From contig JAFAXZ010000242.1 in the NCBI GenBank assembly GCA_019240665.1, forward strand, positions 1 through 32,621: a stretch of 32,621 nucleotides of DNA. Reading direction: 5' to 3'. Below the pieces are notes generated by a model, which was not told where the DNA came from, did not search any database, and saw only the letters and a program-made list of their open reading frames with translations. Of the stretch, positions 7,843 through 15,361 are shown one piece after another (the first letter of the stretch is position 1; every line of letters begins with the position of its first letter). This stretch comes from Pseudonocardiales bacterium. GTDB lineage: Bacteria; Actinomycetota; Actinomycetes; Mycobacteriales; Pseudonocardiaceae. A program made the translations under genes and the position numbers.

Positions 7843-9417
7843 GTGGGCAGACCAGGTTTCGTGCTTGACGTCGACGAGCGGACTCCCCCGCTGCTGATGC
7901 ACGAGGGTGAGGGGTTCCGGCTGGAGCGCCTGCCGCTGGGCAGCCGGGTGATCTACCCGCCGGAGTCGCTGCCGTCCATCGTCGATCTCGAGGGCGCGAT
8001 CCGGCACGCCTTGGCGCATCCGCACGGCAGCGACCCACTGCCGCAGCTGCTGCGTCGCGGGATGCGGCTGACTATTGTGTTCGACGATCTGTCCCTGCCG
8101 CTGCCGCCGATGCGCACTCCGGACGTCCGACAACGGGTGATCGAGCAGGTGCTGGAGTTGGCCGCCGCCGCCGGGGTGGACGACGTCGAACTGATCGCTG
8201 CCAACTCGCTGCACCGGCGGATGACCCCGGCGGAACTCAAGCGCACCGTCGGCGAGCGGGTTTTCCGTGCCTTTCACCCCGACCACCTGCGTAATCACGA
8301 CGCAGAGAACCCCGACGATCTCACCCACCTGGGCACCACACCGCACGGCGAGGACGTGGAGATCAACCGTCGGGCCGCCGAAAGTGACCTGATCGTCTAC
8401 GTCAACATCACGCTCACCGCGATGAACGGCGGCTCCAAGTCGGTGTCCGTTGGGTTGGCCAGCTACGCCAGCTTGCGCCACCATCACAATGTGCACACCC
8501 TGCGGCACTCGCGGTCGTTCAACGATCCCCCCAACTCGGCGATGCACCATTCCTACGATCGGATGGCTGACGTCATCGGCGGGTATGTGCCGGTGTTCAC
8601 CATCGAGACCACACTGAACAACGAGCCATTCCCCGCTGCGCTGCGCTTCCTGACCCGTCGCGAGTGGGAGTGGAACCTCACCGACCAGGCCAGCTACCTG
8701 GCGGTGAAACGAAGCAACGACCTGGCCACCACAAGGCTGCGGCGGCGGATCTGGCAAGCCACCGAGGCGCCGTATGGCGTCACCGGGGTGCATGCCGGCG
8801 CACCGAGCCAGGTGCACCCGCACACCCTGGCCGCGGTGCACCGCCAGCAGCTGACCGAGGTGCAAGGACAAGCCGATGTGGCGATCTTCGGCTTGCCCTA
8901 CATCTGCCCGTACAATGTAAACTCGATCATGAACCCGATCTTGGTGATGTCGTTAGGACTCGGCTACTTCTTCAATCTCTACCGGGGCAAGCCAATCGTG
9001 CGCCAGGGTGGAGTGGCGATCTTCTACCACCCGGTGCCGCACCAGTTCCACCCCGTACACCACCCGAGCTACATCGACTTCTACGAGCTACTCGCCGAGA
9101 CCACCGATCCGGTGATGCTGGAGACCAAGTACGAGAAGCAGTTCGCCACCGATCCCTGGTACACCCACCTGTACCGGACCAGCTACGCCTACCATGGCGT
9201 GCACCCGTTCTACATGTGGTACTGGGGTGCGCACGCGATGCAACACCTGGATGATGTGATCTTCGTCGGGGGGAACCGGTCAACCACCGCGCGGCTCGGC
9301 TTCCGCGCCGCATCCAGCCTGGCCGACGCGTTGGAGCTGGCTCGGGACATCGTGGGTCGCAATCCGCAGATCAGCTACTTGCACGCCCCGCCGATGGTGC
9401 TGGCGGACGTGCGATGA
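7843..9417 (+). CDS. Divergent LarA-like (lactate racemase domain / DUF2088) nickel-pincer protein
   Basis: 'NSLHRRMTPAELKRTVGE', 'HLGTTPHGEDVEINRRAAESDLIV', 'NGGSKSVSVGLASYASLRHHHN' align with LarA core motifs (HRPST.EEL; GGRKSVLPGIASY...NH); GTG at 7843 after a purine-rich stretch. Confidence 0.8.
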   Translation: MGRPGFVLDVDERTPPLLMHEGEGFRLERLPLGSRVIYPPESLPSIVDLEGAIRHALAHPHGSDPLPQLLRRGMRLTIVFDDLSLPLPPMRTPDVRQRVIEQVLELAAAAGVDDVELIAANSLHRRMTPAELKRTVGERVFRAFHPDHLRNHDAENPDDLTHLGTTPHGEDVEINRRAAESDLIVYVNITLTAMNGGSKSVSVGLASYASLRHHHNVHTLRHSRSFNDPPNSAMHHSYDRMADVIGGYVPVFTIETTLNNEPFPAALRFLTRREWEWNLTDQASYLAVKRSNDLATTRLRRRIWQATEAPYGVTGVHAGAPSQVHPHTLAAVHRQQLTEVQGQADVAIFGLPYICPYNVNSIMNPILVMSLGLGYFFNLYRGKPIVRQGGVAIFYHPVPHQFHPVHHPSYIDFYELLAETTDPVMLETKYEKQFATDPWYTHLYRTSYAYHGVHPFYMWYWGAHAMQHLDDVIFVGGNRSTTARLGFRAASSLADALELARDIVGRNPQISYLHAPPMVLADVR

Positions 9418-9427
9418 GGGGCCTGCA

Positions 9428-10387
9428 ATGACGGGTCTGGGCGACGAGCTACGGCTGCTGCGACACGGCCGGGGCTGGCGCGGCCAGGCCCGGGTGCCAC
9501 GCTCGGCGCAGCGCTGGAAGCTCCCGGACAATGGGGACGACTTCCCCACCGCGTGGGCCCGCACCACTCCTGCGAAAGTACTTCGTACTGCGCTGCAGCA
9601 GGGAGTGCTCAAGCCGGTGATCTGGAGCCAGACCCGGCCGGTGGTGCACGGTCGGGAATACCTGGACAGCGTTCGCGGTCCGGCAATCTTCGTCGCCAAT
9701 CACTCCAGCCACCTGGACACCCCATTGATCCTGGGTGCCCTACCACGGCGGATCACCGAGAATCTCGCGGTCGGGGCAGCCGCCGACTACTTCTTCGACT
9801 CCCGGGCTATCGCCGCGGCCACCACCCTGCTGTTCAACGCGTTTCCCGTGGATCGGCGCGGATTGCGCCGGGGCCGCAGCCTGGCCGCCGAACTGGTCGA
9901 CGGCGGATGGAGCCTGCTGCTGTACCCCGAGGGCGGCCGCACCGTGGACGGCTGGCTCACCGCGTTCAAGCTGGGTGCCGCGCAACTGTGCGCGATGAAG
10001 GAGGTGCCTGCGGTGCCGATCGCGCTGCGCGGCACGTTTGCCGCGATGCCGCGTGGCCGACGCTGGCCGCGCCCCGGCAGGCCACGGGTCACCGTCCGGA
10101 TCGGGCGACCGCTGCGCATCGGAGCGGATGAGACGGTGCCCGAGTTCCGCACCAGGCTGGTGCGCGCGGTGGCCACTCTCTGGGCCGAAGGCGACCTTGG
10201 TTGGTACCGCGCCCTGCGGGCGGCAGCCGACGACTCGCTGGCGCTACCCATCGGTTCGCGCAGCGTGCTCCCCACCACCGCATCCGTCCAACTCGCCGAG
10301 GACCACGACATGGCCCCGTGGCGCCGGATCTGGGAGGCCACCCGGCCCCCCGCTGATGACGGTCCCCGCCAGGTCTGGACAGACTGA
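9428..10387 (+). CDS. 1-acyl-sn-glycerol-3-phosphate acyltransferase-like (PlsC family)
   Basis: 'FVANHSSHLDTPLI' (HX4D) and 'LLLYPEGGRT' acyltransferase motifs. Confidence 0.85.
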   Translation: MTGLGDELRLLRHGRGWRGQARVPRSAQRWKLPDNGDDFPTAWARTTPAKVLRTALQQGVLKPVIWSQTRPVVHGREYLDSVRGPAIFVANHSSHLDTPLILGALPRRITENLAVGAAADYFFDSRAIAAATTLLFNAFPVDRRGLRRGRSLAAELVDGGWSLLLYPEGGRTVDGWLTAFKLGAAQLCAMKEVPAVPIALRGTFAAMPRGRRWPRPGRPRVTVRIGRPLRIGADETVPEFRTRLVRAVATLWAEGDLGWYRALRAAADDSLALPIGSRSVLPTTASVQLAEDHDMAPWRRIWEATRPPADDGPRQVWTD

Positions 10388-10388
10388 C

Positions 10389-10643
10389 TCAGGCGTTGCC
10401 GCCCCTGGGCAGCAACTCGTATATCTCCTTGCACTCCGGGCACACCGGGGAACCTGGCTTGGGCGCGCGAGTCACCGGAAACACCTCGCCGCACAGGGCC
10501 ACTACCTGCGAGCCCATCACCGCGCTTTCAGCGATCTTGTCCTTGCGCACGTAGTGGAACATCTTGGGTGTGTCGTTGCCGGTGGTGTCGGTCCCCTCTG
10601 GACGAGTATCGACATCGGGCAGCGTTTGGGTCGGCGTGCTCAC
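10389..10643 (-). CDS. DUF3039 family protein
   Basis: 'MFHYVRKDKIAESAVMGSQVVALCGEVFPVTRAPKPGSPVCPECKEIYE' matches the recalled DUF3039 signature. Confidence 0.8.
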   Translation of the reverse strand: MSTPTQTLPDVDTRPEGTDTTGNDTPKMFHYVRKDKIAESAVMGSQVVALCGEVFPVTRAPKPGSPVCPECKEIYELLPRGGNA

Positions 10644-10663
10644 AGCTCCATCATGCCGCAGCG

Positions 10664-11509
10664 TCAGTCGGCGTAGATGATGGTACCCACGTGCTCCCCT
10701 TGCAGAGCCTTGGTGATGGCGCCGGGGGTGAGTCCGTTAATGATCTGGATTTGCTTTTGGTGTTTGGCGTGTGCCATGAGTTCGAGTACCAGCGGATCGA
10801 TGGGCAGGGTGTCGAGGTTGCGGGCTAGTAACTCGGCGGCGCTCGCTCGGGAGATGAGTTCGGGTGGGCTGGTGCTGGTCGTTGCGGGGTCGCTGGTGAA
10901 CACGCCGTCGACGTCTTTGACGTAGATGATCCGGGCAGCGCCGTAGGCATCGGCGAGGAGGAAGGCGCCGGTGTCGGTGCGGTGCGGGGGGATCTTGCCT
11001 ACCTCGGGAGGGAACTCGTAGAGGCCATAGGGTGGGTAGCCGTTGGACACTGCGGCTCGGCTGGCCATCAGGTGCACGGCAAGTTGGTGAGCAGTCGCGG
11101 CGTGTGGGAGGTAGGACACGCCCTGCTCGGCGAGCAGCGCGGCGATGAGGTGCCCGTTCTGTTCGGCCTCGGCGGAAGCCAGCGCGGCCAGCACACCAGT
11201 GGGCAGACCGAGGTCGAGCCCGACCCCCAGTACGTGGCGGCCCCGGATACCCGGTCCGGTGAGAATCAGCAGCCGATGCTCCAGCAACGCCTCATGCAGC
11301 TCCGCCACGACCGGCACGATCGCCTCGGAGCCCTTGTCCATGATCGAGCGCCCGCCGATCACGACGACGTTCAGCCACGGCAACAGCGGAATCACCGGGC
11401 GATCGACGGGCCGCAGGAGTTCGCGGTCGAGCAAGGTCTGGCGCATCAACGCCGAAGGCACGTCCTTGGCTACGAAAAAGGGCTCAGAATGCGAGAGGGT
11501 GCTGGTCAT
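10664..11509 (-). CDS. mosA: Molybdenum storage protein alpha-like subunit (amino-acid/uridylate kinase fold)
   Basis: 'RQTLLDRELLRPV...IPLLPWLNVVVIGGRSIMDKG', 'LLILTGPGIRGRHVLGVGLDLGLPTGVLA', 'EQNGHLIAALLAEQGVSYLPH', 'PPHRTDTGAFLLADAYGA', 'INGLTPGAITKALQGEHVGTII'; start ATG at 11509. Confidence 0.8.
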   Translation of the reverse strand: MTSTLSHSEPFFVAKDVPSALMRQTLLDRELLRPVDRPVIPLLPWLNVVVIGGRSIMDKGSEAIVPVVAELHEALLEHRLLILTGPGIRGRHVLGVGLDLGLPTGVLAALASAEAEQNGHLIAALLAEQGVSYLPHAATAHQLAVHLMASRAAVSNGYPPYGLYEFPPEVGKIPPHRTDTGAFLLADAYGAARIIYVKDVDGVFTSDPATTSTSPPELISRASAAELLARNLDTLPIDPLVLELMAHAKHQKQIQIINGLTPGAITKALQGEHVGTIIYAD

Positions 11510-11536
11510 GGTGTTCTCCACGGTGGCCGGGGGGCG

Positions 11537-11574
11537 GCGCTCACGCCGCTGAGATGCGCTCACGCCGCTGAGAT
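11537..11574. repeat. 19-bp perfect tandem repeat x2 spanning the mosB-like stop codon
   Basis: gcgctcacgccgctgagat at 11537-11555 and 11556-11574. Confidence 0.92.
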
Positions 11575-12378
11575 GATTGTGCCGACGTGCTCGCCGGCCA
11601 ACGCGCGCCTGATCAAACCGGGCCGGAGCCCATTGATGACCTGGACCGAGCGCACATACCGGGCACGGCGCATTAGCTCCAACACCGGGCGCTCGATGAT
11701 CAGATCCGGCAGATCCCGAGCGATCAACTCCTCGACGGTGATCTCCGGGATCAGCGTGGCTCTCGGGTCGGTCTTCGGATTGGCCGTATACAGCCCGTCC
11801 TCGTCTTTCACGAAAATCATGTTCCGACAGCCATAAACTTCCGCGACAAGATAACATCCAGCGTCCGTGCGGTACGGCGGTATCACCCCCTCGGTAGGCA
11901 CGCGCTGCCACATGTCATAGGGGGGCATCCCCGAGAAGATCGCTGCACCGCACCCGGCGAGATACAACGGCAGCGCACCGAACGCCGAACCCCCCACCAC
12001 CGGCACACCGTGCCGGGCCATCAGATATCCCAGCATCTGAGCGTTCTGATCGGCCACCGCGGCCCCGACATCGGTCAGCACACCAGTCGGCAAACCGAGT
12101 TCGGCAGCCAGCGCGTACACATGGCGAGCCCGCGTACCGGCACCAGTGCCAATGAGGATCTGATGGCTTCGCTTGACCGCCGCCAACTCCTCCACCACCG
12201 GATACACCGCCGCCCGCCCCCGGTCGATCAGGCTTTGACCACCGATCTTCAGCACACTCACCTCGGGCAAAATGGCATAATCGGGCGCCCCCCCACTTGC
12301 CCGCATAAGCTCCACATCACTCAACGACCGATTCATCAACAACGATTCTAACGAAGCTCTACTCGCAACATCCGTCAT
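11560..12378 (-). CDS. mosB: Molybdenum storage protein beta-like subunit
   Basis: 'VLKIGGQSLIDRGRAAVYPVVEEL', 'ILIGTGAGTRARHVYALAAELGLPTGVL', 'VADQNAQMLGYLMARHGVPVVGG', 'FSGMPPYDMWQRVPTEGVIPPYRTDAGCYLVAE', 'FVKDEDGLYTANPKTD', 'INGLRPGLIRRALAGEHVGTII'; RBS ggggaggatcag-ATG. Confidence 0.82.
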   Translation of the reverse strand: MTDVASRASLESLLMNRSLSDVELMRASGGAPDYAILPEVSVLKIGGQSLIDRGRAAVYPVVEELAAVKRSHQILIGTGAGTRARHVYALAAELGLPTGVLTDVGAAVADQNAQMLGYLMARHGVPVVGGSAFGALPLYLAGCGAAIFSGMPPYDMWQRVPTEGVIPPYRTDAGCYLVAEVYGCRNMIFVKDEDGLYTANPKTDPRATLIPEITVEELIARDLPDLIIERPVLELMRRARYVRSVQVINGLRPGLIRRALAGEHVGTIISAA

Positions 12379-12603
12379 CTGATCCTCCCCGCGCTACCAC
12401 AGCTGATCACCAACTCTAGATCGCGACCAACGCACCACGAAAGACCCAACCGATCAGCCCCACTCCAGACATGCGGAGATCACCGCATCAATTCACCGCG
12501 CTGGCGGGTGCAGATCTGCGGAATAACCCGCTACATCGGCGTTATCAACCAGACGAGTGGTCTACACCATATTCGCACGAAAGGGCGTGGTCTGGGAACG
12601 AGA

Positions 12604-12941
12604 TCAACCCTCGACGATCGGAGGGTCACGACTCTCGAGCTCGCGGCCCCGAAGGTCGCGCTCCGGCAGGCCCTGTCCCAGCCTGTTGACGTGCTCGGCC
12701 TTGCGGGGGGCACGGTCATTGGCGATGAGCACCGCCATCCACGGAAGTGGCACCGAAAGCACGACGAAAGTCAGCGCAAGCCACCAGGTCTGATAGAAGA
12801 CGCCAGCCAGGACCAGACAGGGGATGCGGGCCGACATGAGGATAGCGTATTTGCGCCGACGTGTGGCGTACTGCTCGGCGTAGGATGGTTCCGCCGCCGT
12901 AATGAGAACAGCGGCATCGCCTCGTCGGCGGCCGTGCTCAT
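12604..12941 (-). CDS. DUF3099-like small membrane protein; reading frame appears shifted near its 5' end
   Basis: Frame 'AVLITAAEPSYAEQYATRRRKYAILMSARIPCLVLAGVFYQTWWLALTFVVLSVPLPWMAVLIAND' matches DUF3099 but has no usable start upstream; a plausible start MSTAADEA (ATG 12941) lies in another frame. Confidence 0.55.
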
Positions 12942-12987
12942 GTCGATTCCGCGCGCCCTCACGTCCCGATTTGATACTGCCGACCTC

Positions 12988-13551
12988 CTATTTCGTTGCT
13001 TTGGCAGTTGCCTTTACTTGCTGCTTGTGCTGCCGAACCTTGGCCAGCGAGTCGGCGTCAGTCACGTCGGCGACCGATCGGTACACACCCTCGTCGCCGT
13101 AGGGGCCGGCCACCTCGCGCCAGCCGTCGGGCTTCACGTTACGCTGCTTACCGAGAAGTGCCACGAAGATCTGCGCCTTCTGCTTTCCGTAGCCAGGCAA
13201 CGCGACCAGCCGGTCGAGCAGCTCGTGCGCGTCAGAGACGCCCCGCCATAGCTCCGTCACATCGCCGCCGTAGCGCTCGACCAAAGCCCGGCAGAGGTCC
13301 TGCACCCGGCACGCCATCGACTTGGGATACCGGTGCAACGCGGGCTGCTTCGCGAACAGGTCCGCCAACGCGTCGGAGTCGTAGTCGGCCAGCTCATGAA
13401 CGTCGAGGTCGTGGCCCAAACGCTGCCGCAGTCTATAGGGAGCGGCGAAAGCCCGTTCCATCGGCACTTGCTGATCGAGAAGCATGGCCAGGAGCAACGC
13501 CAGCGGGTCCCGCTCGAGTAACGCATCCGCCGACGCATCCTGGCTCAACAT
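12988..13551 (-). CDS. HhH-GPD-type base excision DNA repair protein
   Basis: 'LLLAMLLDQQVPMERAFAAPYRLRQRLG' and 'LPGYGKQKAQIFVALLGKQ' (HhH). Confidence 0.8.
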   Translation of the reverse strand: MLSQDASADALLERDPLALLLAMLLDQQVPMERAFAAPYRLRQRLGHDLDVHELADYDSDALADLFAKQPALHRYPKSMACRVQDLCRALVERYGGDVTELWRGVSDAHELLDRLVALPGYGKQKAQIFVALLGKQRNVKPDGWREVAGPYGDEGVYRSVADVTDADSLAKVRQHKQQVKATAKATK

Positions 13552-13643
13552 CAAGCTCACCAATGACCTCCCCGACAGTAAGCGCACATCGACAGGCTCG
13601 TCACCAGGTTACTGCTCGGAAGTAGCCTCCCGGGGGAACGGCA

Positions 13644-14216
13644 TCAGATGTCGATGCCGACCAGGCCCATTACCTCGGTGCGCCAGTCCTGGTAGGCAGT
13701 GGCCGCACTGGTCCGCTCCTGCGGGTTGCGGTCGGCGTGCGTATCGTCGCCGCCCAACGCGTAGTGCACGATCTCCTGGTCGCTGCGCTGGCTGCTGACC
13801 ACCCTGACTTGGACGTGTCGGGTGGCAAGCTCGGCCCGAGTGGCGTGCGCCAGCAAATGGAGCAGCGCCAACCGGGACCGCTGGTCGTCGGGCAGCGACA
13901 CCTCCTCCGGGGTGTTGCCCGACACCAGCACCACGGTTGCGCCGGGCGCCAGCACCGGGAGCACTCGGTCGACCGCGCTGAAGCGGGCCAGCAGGCCCGC
14001 GGACAGGAACGAGCCGACGCGCGCAACGGCGGTGTGGCCATCGGGGTGGATGGTGACTGGTAGCTGGATGTAAAAATCGAGGCCATCGCCGCCCGGCTCA
14101 CCCGGCAGCGCCGTGGGATCGGTAATGATCACAGCGTCCGCGCCCGCATCCTTCAGCAACTCAGAAAGCCGTTGCGCCCGGTCGGCAGACCCACTCAGCA
14201 GCCCGATAGACGACAT
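13644..14216 (-). CDS. Hypothetical protein
   Basis: ORF with ATG at 14216 (MSSIGLLSGSADRAQRL...); no confidently recognised domain. Confidence 0.55.
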   Translation of the reverse strand: MSSIGLLSGSADRAQRLSELLKDAGADAVIITDPTALPGEPGGDGLDFYIQLPVTIHPDGHTAVARVGSFLSAGLLARFSAVDRVLPVLAPGATVVLVSGNTPEEVSLPDDQRSRLALLHLLAHATRAELATRHVQVRVVSSQRSDQEIVHYALGGDDTHADRNPQERTSAATAYQDWRTEVMGLVGIDI

Positions 14217-14355
14217 CGACCCTCCTCCAGTGCGTTCGCACCGATCGGTGGCACTCGGTCGGCTGAGCATCGCTCCCCGGTCATCGTAGAAGCTGGTGGC
14301 AGTCACTGGCGAGGGAGCCGGGAATTTGCGGACAGCGGGTCCCCCGAACGGCCGC

Positions 14356-14407
14356 GTCAGCCTCCGTGGCCCCGGCGTCATGCGACGCCGGGGCCACGGA
14401 GGCTGAC
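14356..14407. terminator. Perfect 24-bp stem / 4-nt loop hairpin, probable terminator 3' of the phasin gene
   Basis: gtcagcctccgtggccccggcgtc-atgc-gacgccggggccacggaggctgac; no clear U-tract. Confidence 0.75.
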
Positions 14408-14425
14408 TTACCCAGATCCAGTAGG

Positions 14426-14797
14426 TCAGCTCCTCTTCAGGGCCGACTCCTTCGCGCCATCGTGCATGTCCCGCTTCGGGGCCGTCTCCTGGGCGACATC
14501 CTGCACGCCCTTGGCAGCATTCTGCGCAGTAGAAGCAGCTTTGGTGGCGGCCGACGTGGTGACGGCCAGCAAGCTCTTGGTGTACTCCCGCTGGCTCGTC
14601 AGCACGTGGTGGTAGAAGTCGAACACCTTATCCACGAGCTCGACAGCGCCGCGCAATTTGGCGTCTGAGGTTGGCACAAACCACTGAAAACTGTCTGCCC
14701 AGATCTGCAGGGCGCCGGTGAAGGCTTCCTGACCGCGACGGACGGCGTCGGTCATGGTCTCCCGGGAGGTGGTCATCTGAGACGTGGTCATCGTCAT
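14426..14797 (-). CDS. Phasin-like polyhydroxyalkanoate granule protein
   Basis: Ala/Thr/Gln-rich helical protein 'AVRRGQEAFTGALQIWADSFQWF...VDKVFDFYHHVLTSQREYTKSLLAVTTSAATKAAS...'; close to phaC. Confidence 0.75.
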   Translation of the reverse strand: MTMTTSQMTTSRETMTDAVRRGQEAFTGALQIWADSFQWFVPTSDAKLRGAVELVDKVFDFYHHVLTSQREYTKSLLAVTTSAATKAASTAQNAAKGVQDVAQETAPKRDMHDGAKESALKRS

Positions 14798-14827
14798 CCC
14801 TTCCTTAGCTCATCGGGTGCGATCACC

Positions 14828-14856
14828 AAAGTAAGCACGTTTGATAAGTATGTCAA
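14828..14856 (-). promoter_or_regulatory. Primary-sigma-type promoter upstream of the phasin gene
   Basis: On minus strand: TTGACA (14856-14851) - 17 nt - TACTTT (14833-14828), about 30 bp before the ATG at 14797. Confidence 0.7.
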
Positions 14857-14878
14857 GCACCACCGTTCTCCTGGGCTG

Positions 14879-15304
14879 TTACCGGGTTCTACCCTCGATG
14901 AAGCTGCGGTATACCCCGAGCAACGCTTCTCTTTGGGCCTCGGTGAGCTTCGGATCGCAACGGATGCTGTCCTCCGTGCTGGCGCTCGGTGGGTCGGCTG
15001 GGACGCCGGCAGGGGCGTTAGCGGGGCCGTCGTTGGCCACTGCCTGCGTCCACCCTGCCTTGGCCAACAGCTGTTCGGTGCTCACTCCCAGTCCATTAGC
15101 GATGGCCCGCAGCACCGTGAGCGACGGCTGATGCAGGCCGCGTTCGATCTGACTGAGGTAGGCGTTGGAGATCCGGGTCAGGGCTGCCATCTCCCGCAGT
15201 GACAAGTCGGCCAACTGCCGCTGGGCCCGGATAAATGCTCCTAGCGCCCCTAGTTGAGCTTGCCAGGGGTTGGGCACCTCGTCGCTGTCAGCTGCACTCA
15301 CCAT
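14879..15304 (-). CDS. XRE-family HTH transcriptional regulator
   Basis: 'LGAFIRAQRQLADLSLREMAALTRISNAYLSQIERGLHQPSLTVLRAIANGLGVSTEQLL' HTH_XRE. Confidence 0.9.
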   Translation of the reverse strand: MVSAADSDEVPNPWQAQLGALGAFIRAQRQLADLSLREMAALTRISNAYLSQIERGLHQPSLTVLRAIANGLGVSTEQLLAKAGWTQAVANDGPANAPAGVPADPPSASTEDSIRCDPKLTEAQREALLGVYRSFIEGRTR

Positions 15305-15361
15305 GGCTCACATCATTCCCCGTCCGGCACCGAGGATCGGACCCCCTCCGCATTCACCGCT

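Noticed and set aside
7825-8871. 348-aa minus-strand ORF opposite the LarA-like gene
   Set aside because: Antisense frame with His/Gln/Val-rich nonsense composition; no recognisable domain
10385-10391. Missing terminator between the convergent plsC-like and DUF3039 genes (1-bp gap)
   Set aside because: Compact convergent ends are common; no supporting structure to interpret
10982-11836. 284-aa + strand ORF opposite the MosA-like gene
   Set aside because: Antisense artefact; the minus strand encodes a highly recognisable protein
12471-12488. atgcgg-agatca-ccgcat inverted repeat upstream of mosB as a Mo-responsive operator
   Set aside because: Only 6-bp arms and no similarity to the recalled ModE site; too weak to claim
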